A stretch of 64,000 nucleotides of DNA from Sporosarcina sp. ANT_H38. GTDB taxonomy: Bacteria; Bacillota; Bacilli; Bacillales_A; Planococcaceae. Both the position numbers and the translations under genes were made by a program. Positions 26,733 to 34,731 of the stretch are shown here, piece by piece; positions within the stretch are counted from its first letter, which is position 1, and each line of letters starts with the position of its first letter. The stretch spans positions 1 to 64,000 of the forward strand of contig NZ_VOBC01000001.1 in the NCBI RefSeq assembly GCF_008369195.1, in the 5' to 3' direction. The notes beneath the pieces were generated by a model, which saw nothing but the letters and a program-made list of their open reading frames with translations, did no database searches and was not told where the DNA came from.

Positions 26733-27277
26733 CATTTCCAATTTTAACTACGCAACGACTTCGATTGGCTGAAGTGGAACCTGAACATGCGACTGCACTA
26801 TTCACCATTTTTGCTAACCCCGAAGTAGTTAAGTATTACGGCATGGATCCAATGTTCGAGTTGGCTCAGGCGGAAAAAATTATTGGGCATTTTAAAAGTA
26901 CTTATGAAACAAAAAGGGGAATGCGCTGGGCGATTATCATAAAAGACGGGAACCAGTTTGTAGGCACAATTGGATTGAATAACTTGGCGCTCGGTATGAA
27001 AAAAGCTGAAGTCGGTTTTGAAATACACCCTGACTTTTGGAGAAGTGGTATTACTTCGGAGGCACTGCATGCAGTATTGGATTATTCGTTTGAAGAACTT
27101 GGATTACATCGCATGGGGGCAGTCACATTTCCGGCAAATGGTGCATCGATAGGGCTTCTGAAGAAAAATGGCTTCGTTGAAGAAGGAAAGTTAAGAAGTT
27201 ATTTATTCCAAAATGGAGATTCCCACGATGCGATGATATTTTCAATCCTGCATACTGATTGGAATCTAAACCAGTAA
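26729..27277 (+). CDS. GNAT acetyltransferase, RimJ/RimL type
   Basis: A 182-residue N-acetyltransferase. Its opening, LTTQRLRLAEVEPEHATALF, and the acetyl-CoA-binding region VGFEIHPDFWRSGITSEAL followed by GLHRMGAVTFPANGASIGLLKK are characteristic of the RimJ/RimL (Acetyltransf_3) group that modifies protein N-termini or small molecules. It is the last gene of the three-gene operon and is followed by a strong terminator. Confidence 0.87.
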   Translation: MTFPILTTQRLRLAEVEPEHATALFTIFANPEVVKYYGMDPMFELAQAEKIIGHFKSTYETKRGMRWAIIIKDGNQFVGTIGLNNLALGMKKAEVGFEIHPDFWRSGITSEALHAVLDYSFEELGLHRMGAVTFPANGASIGLLKKNGFVEEGKLRSYLFQNGDSHDAMIFSILHTDWNLNQ

Positions 27278-27323
27278 GGAGATTGTAAAATGAAGTTACA
27301 ATGGATGGATAGTGAGATAGACA

Positions 27324-27360
27324 AAAATGCCACAACACGGAATTTGTGTTGTGGCATTTT
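27324..27360 (+). terminator. Terminator after the acetyltransferase gene
   Basis: A perfect 15-base stem, AAAATGCCACAACAC/GTGTTGTGGCATTTT, with a seven-base loop. Confidence 0.92.
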
Positions 27361-27499
27361 GCTTTTCTTATCAGGTGGTTTGACAAAAATAAAAGTACTC
27401 ATCAATTTTAATTATAGGGCACGTTTTATGGATTCTCGCTCTCTGAATGGGTATTAAAAATACCTAGGACTACTATTAAACCACCAATCGTTTCTAACC

Positions 27500-27659
27500 T
27501 GACAGGTGGGCGTTATTTTTTACGCTTACGTTCATAGAGGTTTTGCGGCTGGATTCCAAAGTCCAACTCCTCGTTGCCCTGCTTGCGTGGCAAAGAACGC
27601 CGCTTCGATGGTTCCTCTTACGGCTGTCGTTGCAGTTCGGCCCCCTGCGCTTTTGCACT
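27500..27659 (-). repeat. Inverted copy of the dispersed element
   Basis: Read on the minus strand, this begins AAAAGCGCAGGGGGCC and contains GGCGTTCTTTGCC, the same motifs and order as the element at 22797. The remainder is diverged. It fills the gap between the terminator at 27360 and the sensor kinase gene. No other gene is visible in 27361-27659. Confidence 0.55.
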
Positions 27660-29039
27660 TTATTCACTCAGTCGAATTTTCACCATTGTTCCGCTACCCA
27701 CTTCACTTGTTAACCTAACACTTCCACCATGCGCTTCAACGATATCCCTGGCAATAGCCATGCCGAGACCGGTTCCGTGAATGTTCTCGGTATTCGTTCC
27801 ACGGTAGTACCGTTCAAAGATTTGGTCCAAATCATGTGCTGCAATGCCTTTTCCGTTATCTTCAATGGAAATGCCATCAATCGTGACACGAATTGCGATA
27901 GAAATTTCTTCATCATTGTGAATAATCGCATTATAAATCAAGTTTAAAATGGTGCGCTTCATAAGATGACGATCAATTTCCCATGTTAAGTTAGGTTCTT
28001 CACCAATGAAGGAAATATCGTATTTAGCAAACTGCGGCTCATTCAATAACTCAATCACCAGTTCTCGTACAAAGCTTTCGATACGTGTTTCCTTTAAGGT
28101 TAAAGGCATTTCCTGATTGCGTAAACGTAATGTCAAATTAAAATCATCCAGCAGTTCCTTCATATAAATAGATTTTCGACTGATGACCTCGGCAAACTCC
28201 AAACGCTCCAAATACGTTACTTCTTGCTCACTTAATAACTCCGCATATCCTTGAATGGAAGCCAGCGGTGTTTTCAAGTCATGGGATACATGGCTAATCC
28301 ATTCTTTACGCATCTTTTCAAGCTTCATTCGTTCATCATCATGTGTCTGTAGTGTTTCGGAGACATCATTCAAATTGGAAAATACAGACTGATAAATACC
28401 CGTTTTCCCGGTTTCTTGAACAGTAAAGTCACGTTTTTTGAGCTGCGCTATTCGATTAATCATAAATGAAATAGGTTTTGTTAAAACTGCGCTAAACAGT
28501 AATCCTACAAGTATCACAATTACTAAATCGACAACAACGATAAAAAGTAATGCCTTAGTTACATACGAAAAAACAGATTGTGCATTTACCATGAGCACTG
28601 CACGCTCTTCTTTGGAATCTAAGACACCAATCAGATAGCTGTAAGAAACAAACTTCCCAATAAAGTAGGTTGTAAACGTATCATCCATATACTTATATCT
28701 GTGCACAAGTTCAATCGGGCTATAATGTGTCGGTAAATCATTCGGTGTGAGCGCAGCTGCGACAACCTCTCCATTGTCATCTAACACTTGAATCCATCCA
28801 CCAAATTCTTGAAGTGCTATCACACCTTCATCTGAAATAACTGGTTGACCATCTTCAAGCGATAAGTAGCCGCTGAAATGACGTGTAAAGCCTTCTCCCG
28901 AATTACCGGAAACGTCATTGATGCCATGTGTATTCTGATAATAAAGAATGCCAATCAAAATGAATGTATTGATGAAAATAATGATGAAGACAATACTGAG
29001 CACAGACACTAAATAGCGTGTAGTCAATTTCCATTTCAC
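27660..29039 (-). CDS. Sensor histidine kinase of the divergent ABC module
   Basis: A 459-residue membrane kinase. It has a membrane segment at about 10-33, an extracytoplasmic domain of about 125 residues, a second segment at about 161-187, HAMP, a HisKA domain with SHVSHDLKTPLAS (His253) and an ATPase domain with DNGKGIAAHD and GTGLGMAIAR. It is encoded with the regulator at 29049 and lies opposite a Bce-like transporter. Unlike BceS-type kinases, which have almost no outer domain, this one has a real sensor domain and could detect the signal itself. Confidence 0.92.
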   Translation of the reverse strand: MKWKLTTRYLVSVLSIVFIIIFINTFILIGILYYQNTHGINDVSGNSGEGFTRHFSGYLSLEDGQPVISDEGVIALQEFGGWIQVLDDNGEVVAAALTPNDLPTHYSPIELVHRYKYMDDTFTTYFIGKFVSYSYLIGVLDSKEERAVLMVNAQSVFSYVTKALLFIVVVDLVIVILVGLLFSAVLTKPISFMINRIAQLKKRDFTVQETGKTGIYQSVFSNLNDVSETLQTHDDERMKLEKMRKEWISHVSHDLKTPLASIQGYAELLSEQEVTYLERLEFAEVISRKSIYMKELLDDFNLTLRLRNQEMPLTLKETRIESFVRELVIELLNEPQFAKYDISFIGEEPNLTWEIDRHLMKRTILNLIYNAIIHNDEEISIAIRVTIDGISIEDNGKGIAAHDLDQIFERYYRGTNTENIHGTGLGMAIARDIVEAHGGSVRLTSEVGSGTMVKIRLSE

Positions 29040-29048
29040 TTAAATCAC

Positions 29049-29759
29049 CTATTTCACTATCAATTTATAACCAAGCCCTTTAATAGTTGTAATAAAGATT
29101 GGCTTTGACGGATTATCCTCAATTTTTTCACGCAGACGTCTGATATGAACCATTACCGTATTATCTGCCCCGTAAAAGTCTTCCCCCCAAACACGCTCAA
29201 AAAGTGTTTCTTTACTTAAAATCCGATTGGGGTTACGCATAAAGCACGCCATTAAGCCGACCTCTTTTGCCGTTAATTCAAGTGAATCACCGTCTCGTAG
29301 TACTTCTGTTTCATCGTGGGTAATTGAAAATGGACCCACGGCAATTGTTTCAGGTGTATTTGATGGACTGGACGTTTGGGTCTCATAATACCCGACTCGT
29401 CTAAGCTGTGCTTTTACACGAAATGCCACCTCTTTCGGGCTGAATGGTTTGGTAATATAATCATCACCACCTATAGCTAGTCCTACAATTTTGTCAATTT
29501 CATCTGACTTAGCAGATAAAAACAATACAGGAATATGTGAGACTTCGCGTATCTTCTTGCATAAATCATAGCCCTCGCCATCGGGTAATGTTATATCCAA
29601 AATGGCAATACTCGGCGAAAACGTTTCAAACTTCTCCCAGCCTTCTTTTATAGAGCCTGCCATTTCTATCTCTGAAAACCCTTCCTTCATCAGCGCTGTT
29701 TTCATCAGATGACATAAATCACTTTCATCATCCACCACTAAAATACGCGGTTTTTCCAT
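29049..29759 (-). CDS. OmpR-family response regulator of the divergent ABC module
   Basis: A 236-residue two-domain regulator. The receiver has LVVDDESD, the phospho-acceptor Asp in IAILDITLPDGEG and Lys in DYITKPFSPKE; the C-terminal winged helix has NRILSKETLFERVWG and TVMVHIRRLREKIE. ATG 29759 is preferred over GTG 29768, because AAAAGG lies at the right distance. It is nine bases from the kinase gene. A candidate target site lies between it and the transporter genes. Confidence 0.92.
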   Translation of the reverse strand: MEKPRILVVDDESDLCHLMKTALMKEGFSEIEMAGSIKEGWEKFETFSPSIAILDITLPDGEGYDLCKKIREVSHIPVLFLSAKSDEIDKIVGLAIGGDDYITKPFSPKEVAFRVKAQLRRVGYYETQTSSPSNTPETIAVGPFSITHDETEVLRDGDSLELTAKEVGLMACFMRNPNRILSKETLFERVWGEDFYGADNTVMVHIRRLREKIEDNPSKPIFITTIKGLGYKLIVK

Positions 29760-29918
29760 TTTCCACACATCCTTTTCGAATTTGTAGTGTAAGTGACTAC
29801 TCCTTCGTTACAGTATAAAGCAATTGGGGATGAAGGTAGAACAAAAGCTGGTTTCGCGTACCTATTCTTAAAAATATCCAGATAGATTTCTATTCCTTAA
29901 GGATTTTGTAAGATAGCC

Positions 29919-29951
29919 GTGACTTTAGCGTCAGGTCTGCCCGATATAGTA
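29919..29951 (+). promoter_or_regulatory. Candidate operator and promoter of the Bce-like transporter
   Basis: An inverted repeat TGAC-N6-GTCA (29920-29933) resembles the TGAC/GTCA half-sites of BceR-like regulators. A -10-like TATAGT (29946-29951) follows 12 bases later. The transporter gene begins at 29978 after AAAGAGGTG. The assignment rests on family similarity. Confidence 0.45.
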
Positions 29952-29977
29952 AAAGGAGTCGAAAGAGGTGTGGATGA

Positions 29978-30745
29978 ATGAAACCATTATTGATGGTACG
30001 AAATGTTGAAAAAACGTATGGAAAAGGTGCGAATAAATATAAGGCACTTGATCATATTTCATTTGAGATTGACCATGGTGAATTTGTCGGTGTAATGGGT
30101 TCTTCAGGAGCAGGGAAATCAACCTTGTTGAATGTGCTTGCAACTATTGACTTGCCGACAAGAGGTGATATTTTCATCGGCAATGATAATATCGCGAAAA
30201 TGGATGCGGAAGAACTCGCAGATTTCCGGAGGGATCATCTCGGCTTTATATTTCAAGATTATCACTTACTTGACTCACTGACAGTTCGCGAAAATATCCT
30301 TTTACCACTGGCGATTGCTAAAAAGCCAGCCGCAGAGATTAAGGAACGTGTAGAAACAATTGCCCGCACATTCGGCATTTCAGAGCTACTAGACAAATTT
30401 CCTTATCAGATTTCAGGTGGACAAAAGCAACGAACAGCTGCAAGTCGTGCGTTAATCTCAAATCCTAAGCTAATTTTTGCAGATGAACCAACAGGGGCAT
30501 TGGATTCAAAATCGGCAACGGATTTGCTGGGAAGTTTAAGTACCTTAAATACTGAGCACGAAGCAACTATCATGATGGTTACACACGATGCATACGCCGC
30601 AAGTTTCTGTCGCCGTATTTTATTTATCAAAGACGGTAATCTATCGAAAGAGTTATTCCGTGGTATGAAAACACGCAAGCAATTTTTTCACATGATTTTA
30701 GAAGAGCTTGCACACATAGGCGGTGATGTGCATGACATTATTTGA
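29978..30745 (+). CDS. BceA-like ABC transporter ATPase
   Basis: A 255-residue nucleotide-binding subunit of the MacB/BceA type. Walker A GSSGAGKSTLLN (about 41), the Q-loop, signature ISGGQKQR, Walker B LIFADEPTGALDS and the switch His in VTHD are all present. With the permease it should form a peptide-antibiotic detoxification or sensing transporter. Its end overlaps the permease start. Confidence 0.94.
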   Translation: MKPLLMVRNVEKTYGKGANKYKALDHISFEIDHGEFVGVMGSSGAGKSTLLNVLATIDLPTRGDIFIGNDNIAKMDAEELADFRRDHLGFIFQDYHLLDSLTVRENILLPLAIAKKPAAEIKERVETIARTFGISELLDKFPYQISGGQKQRTAASRALISNPKLIFADEPTGALDSKSATDLLGSLSTLNTEHEATIMMVTHDAYAASFCRRILFIKDGNLSKELFRGMKTRKQFFHMILEELAHIGGDVHDII

Positions 30746-32567
30746 TATTGCGTTAAAAAATATTCGTCGCAACTTAAAAAGTTATTCACTTTATATCGGA
30801 TCGACCATTTTTTCAATCATTATTTACTTTACATTTGTGACACTTAAATATAGTGAGGATATACAATCACTCGCTGAAGCATCAAAACAAATTAAAGGCA
30901 TTATGAGTGTTGCAGCGTTTGTATTAATGATTTTCGTCGCGATATTCATTGTCTACTCGAATTCATTCTTTATGAAAAAAAGAAAAAAGGAAGTTGCCCT
31001 CTATTCACTTTTAGGTGTCCGTAAACGTTCCATTGGCTCCTTATTATTCTTTGAAAATATGGTCATCGGAATACTGTCACTCGCTGTTGGCATAGGGCTT
31101 GGTTTTTTGTCCTCACAGGGATTACTGACAATTTTGGTGAGTTTGATGGGACTGGATATTGATATAGGATTTGCATTTTCAATCAATGCAGTGATGAATA
31201 CACTGATTGTTTTCTTCATCATCTTTCTTTTTACATCACTCCAGGGCTATCGTGTAATTTATCAGTTCAAGTTAATCGATCTATTTCATGCCTCGCAAAA
31301 AGGAGAGGAATTACCCAAAGCTCGTATTATCGCAGTTTTTTTAGGTGTGTTAATGGTAACTGCAGCTTACTGGCTCGCGTTACAAGATTTGATGACATCT
31401 GACATTTGGCGGAAATTGGGACTAGCGATGCCGCTTGTGATTATCGCTTTGACAGTGATTGGCACATACTTACTATTCCATAGTGTACTTGTATACGTAC
31501 TATCGACGATGAAAAAACAGGAGCGCTGGGCATGGAAAGGGCTTAACTTAATGACGGTATCACAGCTATTGTACCGAATTCGTGGCAATGCGAAAACACT
31601 TACGATTATTGCTATTTTAAGTGCCACGACGATTACATCAGGTGGTGCAGTATTTGGAATTTACTACAATGCTGAAAAGAATGTATTGACCGATTCGCCT
31701 TATACATTTATGTGGGAGGGTACCCCGCAAGACATTGACCCGGAAATCATTGAACGGGAAGCAATCATAAAAAGCAAGACACTTCGTGTTGTAACGGACG
31801 AACAGGAAATGGAATATGCAGTCATTAACCAATCTACATTCGAAAGACTAGCGAAAGACTTAGAATGGTCGGATATTCAACCGTTTACGCAAGATGAGAT
31901 TGTAATGATTGACGCAAGTTACGATGAACGTTGGTCACAAAAGAATGACTCTGTAACAATTGAAGGAACGAAGTATGAGGTGGCGAAGTTGTATGACTTG
32001 GCTATCCTTAACACAATGACTTTTGGTGCAAGTGCCATTGTCGTATCAGATCAGTTATTTAACGAGATTAACGAAGTCGAAAAAACCTATCATGCTGTAC
32101 AAGTAAAAGCCTTTAAAAGCCAACTTGCACTATCAAATAAGTTAGCGATGTCGACAGAAAACTTCTCCAGCGCAACACAAAATTATAAAGATTCGATTCA
32201 AGCATTCGGTTCTCTGCTATTTGTTGGTAGCTTTTTAGGACTCGTTTTCCTTATCGCAACAGGTAGTATCATCTTCTTCAAGGTGATGACTGAAGCAGAG
32301 GAAGACAAAGAAAAGTACATGATTCTTCGTAAAATAGGGGTTTCAAACAAAGAAATGAAGCGTACGATTCGTGGTCAGATCGGAATTGTATTTACAATTC
32401 CGCTCATATTGGGAATTTCTCACGGTGCAGTTGCATTAACCGCATTCTCAAGTTTACTCAATATGGACTTCCTTGTACCCGTCATCATTTGGATGGTAGC
32501 GTACGCAATGATTTATTCAATTTACTATTTCGTCAGCGTGCGCAGCATTCATAAACTAATTCAGTAA
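30732..32567 (+). CDS. BceB-like ABC transporter permease
   Basis: A 611-residue FtsX-fold permease. It begins LFDIALKNIRRNLKSY, the usual Bce-type start, and has about ten membrane segments. A large extracytoplasmic domain of about 190 residues lies between the middle helices (about 300-500), where these proteins contact bacitracin-like or lantibiotic targets. I chose ATG 30732; GTG 30723 is an alternative. The gene overlaps the ATPase gene by 14 bases and is followed by yxeA after 20 bases. Confidence 0.92.
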   Translation: MTLFDIALKNIRRNLKSYSLYIGSTIFSIIIYFTFVTLKYSEDIQSLAEASKQIKGIMSVAAFVLMIFVAIFIVYSNSFFMKKRKKEVALYSLLGVRKRSIGSLLFFENMVIGILSLAVGIGLGFLSSQGLLTILVSLMGLDIDIGFAFSINAVMNTLIVFFIIFLFTSLQGYRVIYQFKLIDLFHASQKGEELPKARIIAVFLGVLMVTAAYWLALQDLMTSDIWRKLGLAMPLVIIALTVIGTYLLFHSVLVYVLSTMKKQERWAWKGLNLMTVSQLLYRIRGNAKTLTIIAILSATTITSGGAVFGIYYNAEKNVLTDSPYTFMWEGTPQDIDPEIIEREAIIKSKTLRVVTDEQEMEYAVINQSTFERLAKDLEWSDIQPFTQDEIVMIDASYDERWSQKNDSVTIEGTKYEVAKLYDLAILNTMTFGASAIVVSDQLFNEINEVEKTYHAVQVKAFKSQLALSNKLAMSTENFSSATQNYKDSIQAFGSLLFVGSFLGLVFLIATGSIIFFKVMTEAEEDKEKYMILRKIGVSNKEMKRTIRGQIGIVFTIPLILGISHGAVALTAFSSLLNMDFLVPVIIWMVAYAMIYSIYYFVSVRSIHKLIQ

Positions 32568-32587
32568 AATTATCTGGAGGGATAAAC

Positions 32588-32953
32588 ATGAAAAAATTAT
32601 TTATAGGGATTGTAGTAGCAGTAATAGCAGTAATAGTCGGGGCCATTATTATACTAACAGTAGTCGATGTTAACCGATTTGGGAAAGACAATGCATATGT
32701 ACAAATTACAACTACTACCACAGTGGATGAAGCAAAATTAAGCACTGGTGAAATCTTGAAAAGTTACTGGTATACACTACCGGCATACGACGAAAATGGC
32801 AAAAAGATTGACGTGGAATTTTCAGCGTCTAAAGAGCTACGTCAAGATGCATATTTAATGTTATATATTAAAAATGGGAATGACGTAACATCCTACGATG
32901 AGGTACAGTTAAATGATATTCCTGAAAAAGCAAAAAAGAAAATTGAAGGCTAA
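32588..32953 (+). CDS. yxeA: YxeA-family exported protein
   Basis: A 121-residue protein with an N-terminal membrane or signal segment (about 4-25) and a small beta-rich domain containing YVQITTTTTVDEAK and SYWYTLPAYDENGK. This is the YxeA family (DUF1093). In B. subtilis yxeA follows yxdLM, a Bce-type transporter, and the same arrangement here supports the assignment. Function unknown. CTGGAGGG precedes the ATG. Confidence 0.9.
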   Translation: MKKLFIGIVVAVIAVIVGAIIILTVVDVNRFGKDNAYVQITTTTTVDEAKLSTGEILKSYWYTLPAYDENGKKIDVEFSASKELRQDAYLMLYIKNGNDVTSYDEVQLNDIPEKAKKKIEG

Positions 32954-33026
32954 AAGGGTAGATAAAAATGCAAGCTTAAATGAATGATTCCGTACGACAG
33001 CTAGTGTAATTTCGATTAAATGGGAC

Positions 33027-33069
33027 ACCCCCCTAAGCCTGAAGCAAATCAGTTAGGACTATGGGGGGG
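33027..33069. repeat. Strong inverted repeat after yxeA
   Basis: CCTAA/TTAGG and CTGA/TCAG form an inner hairpin enclosed by a C-run and a G-run (CCCCCC and GGGGGGG). It has no T tail. It could slow transcription or stabilise the 3' end of the Bce-like operon message. Confidence 0.5.
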
Positions 33070-33162
33070 CAATCTAAGTACTGCGGCTATTTTGAGTAGA
33101 ATTTTCAGTCAACCAATAGAATATAAGTGACAGATCACACTGCTTCAAGAAAGGAAATTTTA

Positions 33163-34137
33163 ATGCATAACAACACAGAAAGAATTTATTCGATCGATAT
33201 CATTAGAGGATTTGCGATTATGGGGATTTTTTTAATAAACATCAACTCTTTTATATCTGAAGAAGCATATAGAAATTTACAAGGATCTTTATACGCTATC
33301 TTTACCGGTTTATTCATACATGGGAAATTCCATTTTATCTTTGCATTTCTATTCGGAGTTGGAGCTACTATTTTCCTCTCGCGTTTGGAGAGTAAAGGCT
33401 TAAGTACGTGGACTTATATACGTCGAATGCTTTTGTTATTTGTCTTCGGAATCGTTAACGTTGCGTTTTCAGCCCCTGACGTATTGATAGGTTACGCAGC
33501 CATTGGCACTTTATTGTTAGTGTTCATTCGCTTGAACAAACATTTCATTTTGGGCTGTGCATTATTTTTAACATTCTTCGTAGATATATATACACTTGTT
33601 CATCACTTTACTCCATTGTCAATTCCGGGCGAATTATTAAGTCTATTTGTAGTTGGACAAACGTTGGGTCATATGTTGTTGGGGTCTGTTTTATACAATT
33701 ATGGTCTATTCGATGTAAAAACAAAGAAGCCATTGATAAAAATGATTTTTATAAGTACTGTTATTTTATCGATAGGCATATTGTGGTTACAAATAGAATT
33801 ACATTTAAAATTCACTTTTTTTGTAAGTATTATTGGATTAATGTATATCACAGGCGGATTGCTTCTTTTGGAGCACAAAAGAGTCCGTACCCTTTTTGCA
33901 AGCGTGGTTCCATACGGTCGAATGTCACTGACAAACTATATTTTGCAAACCATTTTTGGGGTAACAGTCATTGCTTCAATGGTTTCGACACCTAAAGATG
34001 CTATAATCTACTGTGCTCTACTATTTACTGCACAACTACTATTTTCAAACGTATGGATGAAGCACTTTTACTTTGGACCGTTAGAATGGTTATGGAGAAT
34101 GGGTACATACAAGTTTGTTCCGAAAATGAAAAGGTGA
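33163..34137 (+). CDS. DUF418/YeiB-like membrane protein
   Basis: A 324-residue polytopic membrane protein with about nine hydrophobic segments. It opens with RIYSIDIIRGFAIMGIFLINI, the typical start of the DUF418/YeiB group, which is related to membrane acyltransferases, and ends with GPLEWLWRMGTYKF, the family's C-terminal signature. The substrate is unknown. ATG 33163 follows AAAGGAAA; an in-frame upstream codon at 33127 lacks a ribosome site. Monocistronic. Confidence 0.85.
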   Translation: MHNNTERIYSIDIIRGFAIMGIFLININSFISEEAYRNLQGSLYAIFTGLFIHGKFHFIFAFLFGVGATIFLSRLESKGLSTWTYIRRMLLLFVFGIVNVAFSAPDVLIGYAAIGTLLLVFIRLNKHFILGCALFLTFFVDIYTLVHHFTPLSIPGELLSLFVVGQTLGHMLLGSVLYNYGLFDVKTKKPLIKMIFISTVILSIGILWLQIELHLKFTFFVSIIGLMYITGGLLLLEHKRVRTLFASVVPYGRMSLTNYILQTIFGVTVIASMVSTPKDAIIYCALLFTAQLLFSNVWMKHFYFGPLEWLWRMGTYKFVPKMKR

Positions 34138-34150
34138 GAAGCGCACTAAA

Positions 34151-34291
34151 AGTGTATCCGTGGGTATTCCTAAAGTCGAATTTGATGTGCTTATCAAAAC
34201 GGAAGAAACAGACGAGCGCTTTCATTTATTAAAAAAGGTTGTCGAAAAAAGATTTCCCGTCACGAAAATGATGATTTACAACTTGAAGTAG
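34151..34291 (+). pseudogene. C-terminal relic resembling an OsmC-family protein
   Basis: Forty-six open codons ending in TAG translate to a sequence containing GIPKVEFDVLIKTEETDERF and LKKVVEKRFPVT, which resembles the C-terminus of OsmC-like peroxide-detoxifying proteins. There is no start or N-terminal half. The family call is tentative. Confidence 0.5.
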
Positions 34292-34319
34292 TGCACATCA
34301 AAATTAAATAATTTTATTG

Positions 34320-34415
34320 TCATTTTTCCACACTACCCGCTGAGAGATCAAATCGATTCGTGATTAGACGCATCTCTGTTCCTCGGCTATCGTTAATATC
34401 AACGATGCTAAAAAC
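34320..34415 (-). pseudogene. Relic of an IS4-type transposase
   Basis: On the minus strand a short open segment encodes SIVDINDSRGTEMRLITNRF then DLSA, matching the conserved IS4-family transposase block around LVTNRFDLSA. It stops soon after, and the upstream part is frameshifted. It marks an old insertion sequence. Confidence 0.65.
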
Positions 34416-34620
34416 GAAGAGAAACTGAGTGTAGTTTGCAAGTTCTCGCCTACAAGAGCAGCCTCCATGGCATAAAAACTTTCTTTCCCACTAAAAAGGA
34501 CTTTTTCTTTTCGGTTTCAATTAATGCAACACTAGTGTGCTTCAATGATCTAATGACTAATTATATGGAAAATCATTAAGAGGTGTTTTAGTAGATACTC
34601 AATATACAACAGTAACCGTA

Positions 34621-34649
34621 ACCTTTACTTACTCAGTAAAGGTTTTTTG
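34621..34649 (+). terminator. Terminator upstream of the helicase gene
   Basis: ACCTTTACT/AGTAAAGGT with a five-base loop and a TTTTTT tail. No intact gene precedes it; it may belong to the eroded locus. Confidence 0.8.
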
Positions 34650-34731
34650 TATGGACGCTATTTGATTCCTCTACAAATAAGCGTTCGTATGGTAAATTAA
34701 GAACAATGTATGTAAAAGGAGTTACTGTAAA

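Larger units (their letters stand above)
34138..34731. other. Gene graveyard between the DUF418 gene and the helicase
   Basis: Nearly 600 bases without an intact gene. It holds two coding relics, listed separately: an OsmC-like tail (34151-34291) and an IS4-type transposase tail (34320-34415, minus). A terminator at 34621-34649 lies close to the helicase gene. Confidence 0.65.
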
